This document shows positions 8,852 to 17,199 of a DNA stretch of 64,000 bases, one piece after another. Numbering within the stretch: position 1 is the first letter of the stretch; each line of letters opens with the position of its first letter. This DNA is from Burkholderia sp. BCC1644. Its GTDB lineage: Bacteria > Pseudomonadota > Gammaproteobacteria > Burkholderiales > Burkholderiaceae. The position numbers were made by a program, and so were the translations under genes. The stretch is taken from contig NZ_CADFEI010000002.1 of NCBI RefSeq assembly GCF_902833225.1, positions 62,001 through 126,000 on the forward strand, in the 5' to 3' direction. Under the pieces are notes generated by a model that was not told the origin of the DNA, searched no databases, and worked only from the letters and a program-made list of their open reading frames with translations.

Positions 8852-9838
8852 ATGAATCCTTCTTCCACCGCAGCGCGCCGCCGCGTGCTGCAGCGCCTTG
8901 CCGCCCTCGCCGCCGCCCCGCTCGCCGGCGCCGCCGCACTGCCCGCCCAAGCGGCCGGATCCGACCTGTCAGGCGTCACGCTCGTGCTCGGCGACCAGGC
9001 CGGCGGCCTGCGCGCGCTGGCCGAAGCCGCGCGCGTGCTCGACGGCACACCCTACCGGTTCCGCTGGGCCAATTTCCAGGGCGCCGCGCCGCTGTTCGAG
9101 GCCCAGCGCGCGGGCGCGATCGATCTCGCGCCGGCCGGCGACCTGCCCGTGCTGACGGCCGCGCTCGGCGATCCGTCGCTGCGGATCGTCGCGACGCGCG
9201 TCGGCTCGCCGGCGTCGCTCGGCATCGTCGTGCAGCCCGATTCGCCGGTCCGTACCGTCGCCGACCTGAAAGGGCAAACCGTCGTCGTGTCGTCCGCGCG
9301 CGGCAGCATCTCGCAATACCAGCTGTACGGCGCGCTGCGCGAGCACGGCCTTGCGCCGCGCGACGTCGACGTGCGCTTCGTGCTGCCCGTCGACGCGTTC
9401 GCCGCGTTCGAAGCGAAACGGATCGCCATCTGGGCGACGTTCGACCCGTACTACGGGCATGCGGTGCGACGCGGCGCGCGCATCGTCCGGGACGGCAGCG
9501 GGATCAATTCCGGGCTCGCGTTCCTCACGTCGCCGATCGAGACGCTGAACGACGGCGCGAAACGCGCGGCGCTCGCGGACGTCCTTGCGCGGCTCGCCCG
9601 CGCGGGACAATGGGCGCTGGCGCACCCGGCCGACTACGCGAACGTCTATGCGTCGCTCACGCGCCTGCCGCCCGACGCGGCGACCGACATCGCGCACCGG
9701 GCCGCGCTCGCGCAGCGCAGCCTCAGCGGCGCCGACATCGACGTGCTGCAGCGCGTGGCCGACCGCGCGGCGGCGGACGCGATCCTGCCGCGCCGCGTCG
9801 ACGTCGCGTCGATCGCGATCCGGAACGTGTCTGCCTGA
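8852..9838 (+). CDS. ABC transporter substrate-binding protein, SsuA/NrtA-like
   Basis: A 328-residue periplasmic binding protein. The signal region (about residues 1-36) carries RRR before a long hydrophobic Ala-rich stretch ending LPAQAA, so either Sec or Tat export is possible. The mature fold shows SsuA-type segments: DQAGGLRALAEAA, RAGAIDLAPAGDLPVLTA, DSPVRTVADLKGQTVVVSSARGSISQYQL and AIWATFDPYYGHAVRRGARIV. Such proteins capture aliphatic sulfonates, taurine or related anions. No permease or ATPase gene adjoins it, so it may share the transporter at 24.4-28 kb. The ATG at 8852 gives the intact signal sequence. Confidence 0.82.
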   Translation: MNPSSTAARRRVLQRLAALAAAPLAGAAALPAQAAGSDLSGVTLVLGDQAGGLRALAEAARVLDGTPYRFRWANFQGAAPLFEAQRAGAIDLAPAGDLPVLTAALGDPSLRIVATRVGSPASLGIVVQPDSPVRTVADLKGQTVVVSSARGSISQYQLYGALREHGLAPRDVDVRFVLPVDAFAAFEAKRIAIWATFDPYYGHAVRRGARIVRDGSGINSGLAFLTSPIETLNDGAKRAALADVLARLARAGQWALAHPADYANVYASLTRLPPDAATDIAHRAALAQRSLSGADIDVLQRVADRAAADAILPRRVDVASIAIRNVSA

Positions 9839-9860
9839 GCGATGACGCGCGTGGCTGCGT

Positions 9861-10235
9861 TCAGCGTGGCCGCGACATGTCGAGATCCGGCACGTCGTCA
9901 CCGAACGTCGATGCCACGAGCGTGCGCATCGCGGCAATCAGCAGCGTCGGCCCCGACTGGTTGAACGTGCAACGCTCACCCGCAGCCGGCACGGCCCGGT
10001 GCAGCACCGCGCGCCATTCGCAGCGCCCGCCGTCGCGCTCGAACGCGGCGAACGGCAGCCGCTCGACGATCGGGCCGCCGTCCGTCCACGATGTCGACGG
10101 CGCGAACGGAACCGGCACACCGCCCGCCGCACGAATCGACGTACACCCGGACGCATCGGCACGCGGGGCGTCGTGGCCCTCCGCGACCGCGACCCAGTAA
10201 TCCAGCGGCGCACCTGTCAGATCCTGGACTTGCAT
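9861..10235 (-). CDS. NinX-like (DUF2591) protein
   Basis: A 124-residue protein matching the pattern of the DUF2591 family, which is known from phage NinX and many Burkholderia chromosomes: an N-terminal [15 protein letters not shown], a central [12 protein letters not shown], and a C-terminal [21 protein letters not shown]. No enzymatic motif is seen and the cellular role is unknown. The start at 10235 was chosen because GGAG lies 6 bases upstream; the longer frame adds only five residues. It is convergent with the binding-protein gene, 22 bases apart. No other phage-like gene is near, so it is probably a resident gene. Confidence 0.75.
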   Translation of the reverse strand: MQVQDLTGAPLDYWVAVAEGHDAPRADASGCTSIRAAGGVPVPFAPSTSWTDGGPIVERLPFAAFERDGGRCEWRAVLHRAVPAAGERCTFNQSGPTLLIAAMRTLVASTFGDDVPDLDMSRPR

Positions 10236-10632
10236 GACCCTCTCCGTCACCGTCGTCGTTGAATCGATATGCTAACTGTTGCGCGCGCGGCCGTTGCAGT
10301 TCGCGATGGCGCCGCAGCGGCCGGGTAGATCACGGGAATTTCTCCCGCGAGCACCCCCGCGCACGCTGTCACCGCCGCGCCATTCGCGTGTTCAGCGATC
10401 TGCCCGCTTGCCGGTCGCGACGCACGTTCCTCCAACGCCCCCCCGAGCCGATAGCCGCGCACCGGGTCGCGCTCGCACAGCGCGACATCGCCGGCACCGC
10501 CGCATCCGCATCAATTCATGCTACGAATCCCCGATTCCTGCCTACAATGATCAGAACGCCCGTCGTCCGGCCTGCAGCGGACGACAACCTGATCCATACG
10601 GTGCAGCACCGGCCGGATCTCTCGGGGGACGT
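10236..10632. other. intergenic region before the glycosyltransferase gene
   Basis: About 400 bases with no supported gene. A TACAAT hexamer about 90 bases before the glycosyltransferase start could be a -10 element, but no good -35 is spaced from it. The rest is GC-rich; short frames here have no homologous look. Confidence 0.4.
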
Positions 10633-11712
10633 ATGTCCGCGCACGCCAGAAAGCCACTGGTATCGCTCGTCGTGCCGTTCCACGACGAGGACGAAGCAAT
10701 CGACGCATTCTTTGCAGCAACGCTGCCCATCCTCGAATCGGTCGATACGGTGCGCTTCGAGATCGTCTGCATCAACGACGGCAGCCGCGACGACACGCTG
10801 GGCAGGCTGATCGACATCGCGGCCGGCGACCCGCGCATACGCATCGTCGATCTCACCCGGCGCTTCGGCAAGGAAGCCGCACTCACCGCCGGCATCGACG
10901 AGGCCGCCGGCACCGCCGTGATCCTGATCGACGCCGACCTGCAGGACCCGCCCGCGCTGATCCCCGCAATGATCGAACGCTGGCTCGCCGGCGCCGAGGT
11001 CGTCGCCGCGAAGCGCACCGACCGCAGGTGCGATCCGCTGATGCAGCGCATGGCCGCCGCGCTCTACTACCGCGTGCACAACCGCCTCTCCGAAGTCGCA
11101 ATGCCCGAGAACGTCGGCGATTTCCGGCTGATGGACCGCCAGGTCGTCGACGCGCTGCGTGCGCTGCCCGAGCGGCGGCGCTTCATGAAGGGCCTGTTCG
11201 CGTGGGTCGGTTTTCGCACCGAGATCATCGAATACACGCGGGCTGCGCGCAGCGGCGGCCGCTCGAAATTCTCCGGATGGCGGCGCTGGAACTTCGCACT
11301 CGAAGGCATCACGAGCTTCAGCACCGTGCCCTTGCGCGTATGGACCTACATCGGCCTCGCGTTCGCCGCCCTCTCGTTCATCTACGGCGCCTTCATCGTC
11401 TTGCGCACGCTGCTGTTCGGCAACCCCGTGCACGGCTACGCGTCGCTCATCTCCGTGATGCTGTTCGTCGGCGGCATCCAGCTGATCGGCATCGGCGTGA
11501 TCGGCGAATACCTCGGCCGCATCTATCACGAGTCGAAGCAGCGCCCGGTCTATCTCGTGCGGCGCCGGTACCGCGCCCAGCGGGACGAAGCCGCGCATCC
11601 GGTGTCGACGCTGCTGCAGTTCCCGCTCAAGCGCACGCACGCGGCCCGCCGCCGGACGCCACTACCCGCGGCGGCCGCCGGCCACGGTGCGCGAAAAGCC
11701 TCCGTCAAGTAA
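10633..11712 (+). CDS. polyprenol-phosphate glycosyltransferase, GT2 (ArnC/GtrB-like)
   Basis: A 359-residue membrane enzyme. An N-terminal GT2 domain (about residues 10-230) starts PLVSLVVPFHDEDEAID, with nucleotide-sugar binding CINDGSRDDT and catalytic-type ILIDADLQDPP, followed by two membrane helices at about 235-310 (RVWTYIGLAFAALSFIYG; MLFVGGIQLIGIGVIGEYLGR). This is the layout of GtrB, DPMS-like and ArnC enzymes, which move a sugar from a nucleotide donor to undecaprenyl phosphate. The last 50 residues are a basic tail. The start at 10633 follows GGGGGA; the upstream open frame is a shadow. The GT87 gene 15 bases downstream could use the lipid-linked sugar outside the membrane. Confidence 0.87.
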   Translation: MSAHARKPLVSLVVPFHDEDEAIDAFFAATLPILESVDTVRFEIVCINDGSRDDTLGRLIDIAAGDPRIRIVDLTRRFGKEAALTAGIDEAAGTAVILIDADLQDPPALIPAMIERWLAGAEVVAAKRTDRRCDPLMQRMAAALYYRVHNRLSEVAMPENVGDFRLMDRQVVDALRALPERRRFMKGLFAWVGFRTEIIEYTRAARSGGRSKFSGWRRWNFALEGITSFSTVPLRVWTYIGLAFAALSFIYGAFIVLRTLLFGNPVHGYASLISVMLFVGGIQLIGIGVIGEYLGRIYHESKQRPVYLVRRRYRAQRDEAAHPVSTLLQFPLKRTHAARRRTPLPAAAAGHGARKASVK

Positions 11713-11727
11713 CCGGGCACCCGCCGC

Positions 11728-12993
11728 ATGGATATCCCCCGGCAATCGGTGCGATCGGCAGCCCCGCCCGTCCGCGCATGGCTGACACCCCGGCGCGTCG
11801 TTGCATACAGCGCGGTCGCGCTTGCGTGCTACGTGCTGTTCCTCGCGATCTGGGTATCCGTCGTACGTCATGCGCCCGCCACCGCCCCGTCGCGCCCGGG
11901 CGCCGACTACGCGGTGTTCTGGTCGGCGTCGTACGTGATGCTGCACGGCTCGCCGTGGCAAGCGTACGATGTGCCGACCTTCTCGCGGCTGGCGACGGAC
12001 CTGTTCCCGCAGTTCCGCCACACCGACTTCATCGCGTGGCTGTACCCGCCCACCAACCTGCTGCTCGTGACGCCCCTCGCGCTGCTGCCCTTTGCGATCG
12101 GCTATCCGTTGTTCGTCGTGTTCGGTGCCGTCGTGTTCGGATGCGCCGCGTCGCGCGTATCGGGCCTCGGCGCGATCCCCGGCGCAGCGCGCGCCGGCGG
12201 ATTCGCGCTGGTCGCCGCCCCGTGCGTGTTCGTCACCGGAATGTTCGGGCAAAACGCGTTCCTCACAGCGTCGTGCGCGGCGCTGGCCGTCTGCTGGGCG
12301 GACCGGCGGCCGATGTGGGCCGGCCTCTGCATCGGCCTGTTGTCGGCCAAGCCCCAGATGGCGCTGCTGTTCCCGTTCGTGCTGGTCGCCACGCGCGCAT
12401 GGCGCACGATCGCGTGGGCCGCGCTCGCCACCACTGCGTTCGCCGCGTTGAGCGTCCTGATCTGCGGCGTCGAGTCTCTGCATCGGTTCGTCGCCGGCAC
12501 GGCGCTCGCGCGCGCGCTCCTCCTCGAGCAAGGCGTCGTGTTCTGGCTTGCGTCGCCGGCGCCGTTCGCCGCCTTCCGCCTCGCGGGCCTGCCGCCCGGC
12601 ATCGCGTATGCCGCGCAAGCGTGCATCGCGGCGCTGGCGATCGCAGCCGCCTGCATCGCATGGACGCGCTCGCGCGACATCCGCCTGCGCGCGGCCGTGC
12701 TGGCAGTCGCGACGCTCGCGGCAAACCCGTACGTGTGGCACTACGAGCTCGCCTGGCTCGGCATCGCGATCGCGTGCATGCTGGCGACCGGCTGGCAGGA
12801 CGGCTGGCAGGACGGCTGGCTGCGCGGCGAGCAGGCCGCCATCGCGCTCATGTGGCTGCTGCCGATCGTCGAATACCTGAACCCGTGGCTGCAATGGCCG
12901 CAGATCGGCCCGGCCGTGACGCTGTTCGCACTCCTCGTGCTGCTGCGGCGCGCCGGCCCGCGCGCTCACAACGCGAGCCGCGGCGGCACGTAG
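11728..12993 (+). CDS. GT87-family (DUF2029) membrane glycosyltransferase
   Basis: A 421-residue protein with about ten membrane helices. The family pattern (GT-C fold, DUF2029) shows an early periplasmic loop with GADYAVFWSASYVMLHG and a conserved acidic/aromatic stretch DVPTFSRLATDLFP, then FIAWLYPPTNLLLVTPLALLP. GT-C enzymes use polyprenol-linked sugars on the periplasmic side to modify glycans or lipids. It lies 15 bases after the GtrB-like gene, so the pair probably makes and then transfers one sugar; the acceptor is unknown. Its last 28 bases overlap the convergent tadG gene. A small tandem repeat (GWQDGWQDGW near residue 353) is visible. Confidence 0.82.
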   Translation: MDIPRQSVRSAAPPVRAWLTPRRVVAYSAVALACYVLFLAIWVSVVRHAPATAPSRPGADYAVFWSASYVMLHGSPWQAYDVPTFSRLATDLFPQFRHTDFIAWLYPPTNLLLVTPLALLPFAIGYPLFVVFGAVVFGCAASRVSGLGAIPGAARAGGFALVAAPCVFVTGMFGQNAFLTASCAALAVCWADRRPMWAGLCIGLLSAKPQMALLFPFVLVATRAWRTIAWAALATTAFAALSVLICGVESLHRFVAGTALARALLLEQGVVFWLASPAPFAAFRLAGLPPGIAYAAQACIAALAIAAACIAWTRSRDIRLRAAVLAVATLAANPYVWHYELAWLGIAIACMLATGWQDGWQDGWLRGEQAAIALMWLLPIVEYLNPWLQWPQIGPAVTLFALLVLLRRAGPRAHNASRGGT

Positions 12994-14006
12994 ATGCCGT
13001 AGTAGGGCCCAACGCCGGTCCCGACGCCCGTCATCTTCACGCCGGCGACAAAGTGGCCCTGGATGTACTTGTACGTGCCGCCGAGGGACACGTCGATATG
13101 GAACGGCGCGAACGCGACGATCGGCACGGTGGTGCTGGTCGCGGTCTGCGTGACGACCGGCAGCACTACCGTCGTGCCGGCCGGCACCGACGTATAGAGC
13201 GTTGCCTTCACGCCGGTCGCGAGATTGATGCTGTCGCCGATGTTGAGCGCCGTCGGGTTGCCGGTCACCATCAGGTTGCCCATCGTCGTCGTGTCGGTCG
13301 CAGTCGACTGGAACGACGTCCACTGCCCGCCCATGCAGAGCAGGCCGTAGACCTGGCCGTTCGTGATCGAGAACTCGAACGGCTGGCCGGTCAGCGGATT
13401 GATCAGCGGCTGGTTGGTCGCAGCGTTCCAGTACAGGTTGTACACGCACTGGTCGATCGCGACCGGAAACAGCGCGCCGGGCGCCACCCCGCCCGGCGCC
13501 GCCAGCACCGCCACCGCGGTCGCACTGCCGGATGCGCCGGGAATCCCCAGCAGCCCGCCGAGCAGCAGCGGAATCGAGCCGCCGTTCACGCCGGGGGCGC
13601 GCGACACGGTGACCTGCACCGCCGGCACGTCGTACGTGCCGGGCGTGATGGTCGTCGGCTGCATGGACGCGGGGCTGCGCGTGACGTTCCAGTATCCGGT
13701 GGTCACCGTACCGGTCGACAGCGTCGCGCCGGCGGCCGAGTTCTGCGCGACCACGCCGTTCGCCGCCGGCGCGGCCTGCGACCAGTTCACCGCGCCGCCG
13801 CTCGACGACATCATCGCATCGGCCCCCGCGATCGCGGCCGCGTCGGCCGCGTTCTGCAACTGGTTGTTCACCGTGACCACCCACGCGATGTCGATCGCCA
13901 GCGCGCCGAACGACAGCAGCGGAATCAGGAACAGCAGGAAGAACAGCGCGACCGAACCGCGCTGCGGCGCGGGGCCGGCGGAGTGCGGGGCGGCCATGTC
14001 ATTCAT
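12966..14006 (-). CDS. tadG: TadG-like pilus assembly protein
   Basis: A 346-residue protein. Residues 18-60 hold the Tad-domain N-terminus: GSVALFFLLFLIPLLSFGALAIDIAWVV, a single membrane helix, then VNNQLQNAADAAAIAGADAM, the typical amphipathic stretch. The rest is a secreted Gly/Thr/Val-rich region with paired cysteines (C199 and C237 region). TadG proteins are minor pilin-like or anchoring parts of the Tad system. It is the last gene of the operon; its ATG overlaps the tadE stop by 8 bases and its end overlaps the convergent GT87 gene by 28 bases. An in-frame ATG at 13997 is an alternative start. Confidence 0.82.
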   Translation of the reverse strand: MNDMAAPHSAGPAPQRGSVALFFLLFLIPLLSFGALAIDIAWVVTVNNQLQNAADAAAIAGADAMMSSSGGAVNWSQAAPAANGVVAQNSAAGATLSTGTVTTGYWNVTRSPASMQPTTITPGTYDVPAVQVTVSRAPGVNGGSIPLLLGGLLGIPGASGSATAVAVLAAPGGVAPGALFPVAIDQCVYNLYWNAATNQPLINPLTGQPFEFSITNGQVYGLLCMGGQWTSFQSTATDTTTMGNLMVTGNPTALNIGDSINLATGVKATLYTSVPAGTTVVLPVVTQTATSTTVPIVAFAPFHIDVSLGGTYKYIQGHFVAGVKMTGVGTGVGPYYGIYVPPRLAL

Positions 14007-14427
14007 AGAGCATCACCGACGTCGCCGAGACCGTCACCGGGCCCGTGAGCGCGCTGAACGCGGACCCCAGCACCAGCCCCGAATACGTGTAGGTCACGGT
14101 CACCGTCAGCGCGGTGCCCGACGTCGTGCCGTTCGCCTGCGTCACGGTCACCGCCGGGGTCGTCGCGGTGCCGCCGGTGATCAGGCTGTTCTGCATGGCG
14201 TTCTGCGCGATGCCGGCGATCTGCGTCGTGGTCAGCATCGGCACGCGCAGCACGATGCCGGCCCGCGCCGCCTCGCGGCTCGCATTCGTGATGACGGCCT
14301 TGTCGCACAGGATCAGGCTCGTGTCGATGATGCCGATCAGCACCATCAGCAGGAACGGCAGCATCAGCACGAATTCGAGGGACACGACGCCGCGCGCGTG
14401 GCGGGCGCCCGTCGCCCCGCGTGTCAT
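13999..14427 (-). CDS. tadE: TadE-like pseudopilin
   Basis: A 142-residue TadE-family protein. After a short basic leader (MTRGATGARHARG) comes VVSLEFVLMLPFLLMVLIGIID, the prepilin-like hydrophobic helix with Glu at position +5 as required for TadV-type processing, then NASREAARAGIVLRVP, the family hallmark. The C-terminal part is Thr/Val-rich. TadE is a minor pseudopilin processed by the prepilin peptidase. ATGA overlap with tadD indicates translational coupling. Confidence 0.87.
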   Translation of the reverse strand: MTRGATGARHARGVVSLEFVLMLPFLLMVLIGIIDTSLILCDKAVITNASREAARAGIVLRVPMLTTTQIAGIAQNAMQNSLITGGTATTPAVTVTQANGTTSGTALTVTVTYTYSGLVLGSAFSALTGPVTVSATSVMLYE

Positions 14428-15284
14428 TTTGCAGCCCCCGCGCCCGTCGGGGCGACGCCCGGCTCCAGCGCCGCGCCGGACAGCGGCGCCGCGCCGCCGG
14501 CGCCTCCGCGCGACGCAAGCCGCGCGCGCACTGCCTGGTAGAAGCGCAGGTTGTCGGCCACCGCCGACGCGGGCAAATCCGCGGACAGCAGCTTCTTCGC
14601 CGAATCGGTGTTGCCGAGCACGCCGTACGCGAACGCGAGATTCTGGCGCGCCTGCCACGGCGCGGACGGCAGCCCGGCGACGTCGAGCAGCACGTTCACG
14701 CCCTCGCGCGGCCGGTTGCTCAGCACGAGCGACAGCCCGAGATCGACGCGCAGCCCCTGCGCGTCCGGGTGCGCACGCAGCGCGTCGCGATACACGACCT
14801 GCGCATCGGCATGCCGCCCCTGCAGGTCGAGCACGGTGCCGAGCCCTTCCGCCGCGAGCGGATGATTCGGCTGCGCGGCCAGCAGGTCGCGATAGCGCTG
14901 CGCGGCTTCGTCGAGACGCCGCTGCCGCAACGCGACGCGCGCGAGCCCGAGCTGCGGGCCGAGCTCCGCGGGCGCCTGCCGATGCGCTTCGTCGTAGAGG
15001 ATCCGCGCGCGCTCGAGGTCGCCCGCGCGGTAGTTGACGTCGCCGAGCCCCAGGCGCGCCGCGAGCGAATCGGGATGCTTCGCGAGCACCTTCTCGTACA
15101 GCGTCGACGCGAGTTCGACGTTGCCGCCGGCCAGCGCGCTGTCCGCGATGCGCAACTCGGCTTGCGGATCGTCGCTCTTGTGCGACAGCACCGGCCGCGT
15201 CTGGATGCCCGGCGCGCCGCAGCCGCCGGCCAGCACCGGCAGCACGGCCGCGAGCGCGAGCGCACGTACGACGGATCGTGTCAT
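14424..15284 (-). CDS. tadD: TadD-like TPR lipoprotein
   Basis: A 286-residue protein with a lipobox (LAGGC, Cys at about residue 22) and about six tetratricopeptide-type repeats from residue 40 to 250 (for example ASTLYEKVLAKHPDSLAARLGLGDV and AAQRYRDLLAAQPNHPLAAEGLG). TadD is thought to be the pilotin or assembly scaffold for the outer-membrane secretin in Tad systems. It ends in a Gly/Ala/Pro tail. The start overlaps the tadC stop by 4 bases. Confidence 0.87.
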   Translation of the reverse strand: MTRSVVRALALAAVLPVLAGGCGAPGIQTRPVLSHKSDDPQAELRIADSALAGGNVELASTLYEKVLAKHPDSLAARLGLGDVNYRAGDLERARILYDEAHRQAPAELGPQLGLARVALRQRRLDEAAQRYRDLLAAQPNHPLAAEGLGTVLDLQGRHADAQVVYRDALRAHPDAQGLRVDLGLSLVLSNRPREGVNVLLDVAGLPSAPWQARQNLAFAYGVLGNTDSAKKLLSADLPASAVADNLRFYQAVRARLASRGGAGGAAPLSGAALEPGVAPTGAGAAK

Positions 15285-16225
15285 CTGAATACCTCGAGCA
15301 GGCGAATCGCCGCCGGGCCTGCCGCGATCAGGCACACCGTCGGCAGGATGAACAGCATCATCGGCAGCGTGATCTTCGGCGCAAGCTTCGCGGCCCGCTC
15401 CTCGAGCGCGACGATCTGCTCGGTGCGCTCGGTGCGCGACAGGGTTCGCAGCGCCTGCGTGATCGGCGTGCCGAACCGCTGCGACTGCGTGAGCGTCGTC
15501 GCGAGCGAGCGCGCCGACGTGAAATCGACGCGCGCCGCGAAATGCGCGAGCGTCGCGGACACGTCGCCGCTCAGCGTGAGCTCGTCCGCGCACACCGTCA
15601 GTTCGTCGGCGAGCGGCGGGCAGATGCGCGACAGTTCGTGCGCGACGCGCCGGATGCCCGACGCGAGGCTGTTGCCGGCCATCGTGCAGATCACCAGCAG
15701 ATCGAGCGCGTCCGGAAAGCACGCGGCGATGATCCGCCGCCGCCGCCGGACGATCGCGCCGAGCACGTATTCAGGCACGATCACGCCGACCACGAACGCG
15801 GCGACCATCGCCAGCGCCCGGATCACGAAGTATTCGCCGAAGCGCGGAATCAGCGGGCTGAACGCGATCGCGCCGCACGCGAACAGCACGCCGCAGCTCA
15901 GCTTGATCCCGATCATCGACGACACCGCGCGACGCTCGCGAAAGCCCGCGCGCGACAGCTGCAGGCCGAGCTTCACGCGCTGCATCGGGTCGAGTACCGG
16001 CAGCCGTTCGCCCAGTTGCGCGAGCCGGCGCGTGAGGTCCACGCGGACGCCGCCCGGCTGCAGCCACCGCGCGACCGGCGCCGGCGGATGCTGCCCGGCA
16101 GCCTGCCGCACGCGCGCGGCGATCCGCTGGCGGGTGCCGCCGCCGGGCGTGGCGAGCGCCACCGCGACACAGGCGAGCAACAACAGCAGTTCGAAGCCGC
16201 GGGCGGCCAGTATCGACATCGTCAT
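15281..16225 (-). CDS. tadC: TadC, inner-membrane platform protein
   Basis: A 314-residue member of the GspF/TadC family. It has an N-terminal helix, a cytoplasmic domain, two central helices (KLSCGVLFACGAIAF; ALAMVAAFVVGVIVP), a T2SSF domain at about 165-285 (FPDALDLLVICTMAGNSLASGI, then SLATTLTQSQRFGTPITQALRTLS), and a final helix. With TadB it forms the membrane platform driven by the TadA ATPase. The ATG at 16225 overlaps the tadB stop; longer open frames upstream are antisense shadows of tadB. Confidence 0.9.
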   Translation of the reverse strand: MTMSILAARGFELLLLLACVAVALATPGGGTRQRIAARVRQAAGQHPPAPVARWLQPGGVRVDLTRRLAQLGERLPVLDPMQRVKLGLQLSRAGFRERRAVSSMIGIKLSCGVLFACGAIAFSPLIPRFGEYFVIRALAMVAAFVVGVIVPEYVLGAIVRRRRRIIAACFPDALDLLVICTMAGNSLASGIRRVAHELSRICPPLADELTVCADELTLSGDVSATLAHFAARVDFTSARSLATTLTQSQRFGTPITQALRTLSRTERTEQIVALEERAAKLAPKITLPMMLFILPTVCLIAAGPAAIRLLEVFR

Positions 16226-17199
16226 CGCGCGGTATCCAGTTTCGAGATCTTGCGGATCACCAACAGGCCGACCGTCAGCAACCCGGCCGCGATCGTCAGC
16301 ATCGTGTGCCCCGCGTGCGTCGTGAACAGCAGCATCACGTAGTCGCGGTTCACGAGGAACAGCGCGCCGAGCATCACGAACGGCACCGCCGAAATGATGT
16401 TCGTCGTGATGCGCCCTTCGGCGGTCAGCGCGCGGGTCTTCAGGCGGATGTCGCGGCGCGTGCGGATGATGCTCGACAGCTCGTCGAGCGTCTCGCCGAG
16501 GCTGCCGCCGGTCTCGCGCTGCAGCAGCAGGTAGACGGTGAAGAACGAGAAGTCCGCGATCATCAGCCGGTCCGCCGACTGCGTCAGCACGTCCTTGAGA
16601 TCCGCGCCGACGCGCAGGCTGTCGCCCATCGAGCGGAACGTCGCACGCACCGGCTCGGCCGCGCCGTCGCCGACCATGCTGATCGCCTGCGTGACCGGAA
16701 TGCCCGCGCGCACGGCCCGCACGATCACGTCGATCGCGTCGGGGAACGCTTCGAGAAACCGGATCCGGAAGCGTTCGATCAGCGCGCGGTAGCTGGCGCG
16801 CATCGCGACCAGCGGCAAGCCGGCATAGATCAGCGGACGCAGGAAGCCCGGCGGCCCGATCAGCTTCACCGCGACGATCGCCACGATCGCGCCGGCGATC
16901 GTGCTCGCGACGACGAGCCTCACCCCGCCCTTGCCGCCGACCGCGCGCACCCGCGTCACGCGGCGTTGCAGCCATGCGCGCAGGCGGCCTTGCCGGCGCT
17001 CGAGGTTGAACAGCGCGACGCCGGGCGTGGCGGACGCGTGAGCGTCGCGCCCCGCGAGCGACGGCGACAGCCGGCGCATCCGGGCGCGAATGCGCTGGGC
17101 CGGGGTATGGCTCGCGCGATCGAACAGCGACGACAGCACGAGCCCGAGCGCGAGGATCATCACGAACGCGCCCGCGGCGAACAGGTCGGCGGCCCTCAT
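16222..17199 (-). CDS. tadB: TadB, inner-membrane platform protein
   Basis: A 325-residue GspF-like protein paired with TadC. An N-terminal helix is followed by a linker, two central helices, a T2SSF domain (FPDAIDVIVRAVRAGIPVTQAISMVG; DFSFFTVYLLLQRETGGSLGETLDELS) and C-terminal helices. It overlaps tadA upstream and tadC downstream by 4 bases each, so the three are translationally coupled. Confidence 0.9.
   Translation of the reverse strand: MRAADLFAAGAFVMILALGLVLSSLFDRASHTPAQRIRARMRRLSPSLAGRDAHASATPGVALFNLERRQGRLRAWLQRRVTRVRAVGGKGGVRLVVASTIAGAIVAIVAVKLIGPPGFLRPLIYAGLPLVAMRASYRALIERFRIRFLEAFPDAIDVIVRAVRAGIPVTQAISMVGDGAAEPVRATFRSMGDSLRVGADLKDVLTQSADRLMIADFSFFTVYLLLQRETGGSLGETLDELSSIIRTRRDIRLKTRALTAEGRITTNIISAVPFVMLGALFLVNRDYVMLLFTTHAGHTMLTIAAGLLTVGLLVIRKISKLDTAR

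Noticed and set aside
9861-10235. prophage remnant suggested by the NinX-like gene
   Set aside because: No other phage gene is adjacent and the family is common in Burkholderia chromosomes.
10247-10462. 71-residue minus-strand frame in the gap before the GtrB-like gene
   Set aside because: Ala/Arg-rich with no family look and no good ribosome-binding site.
11028-14048. 1006-residue plus-strand frame
   Set aside because: Runs in a different frame through two real glycosyltransferase genes and antisense to tadG; no motifs.
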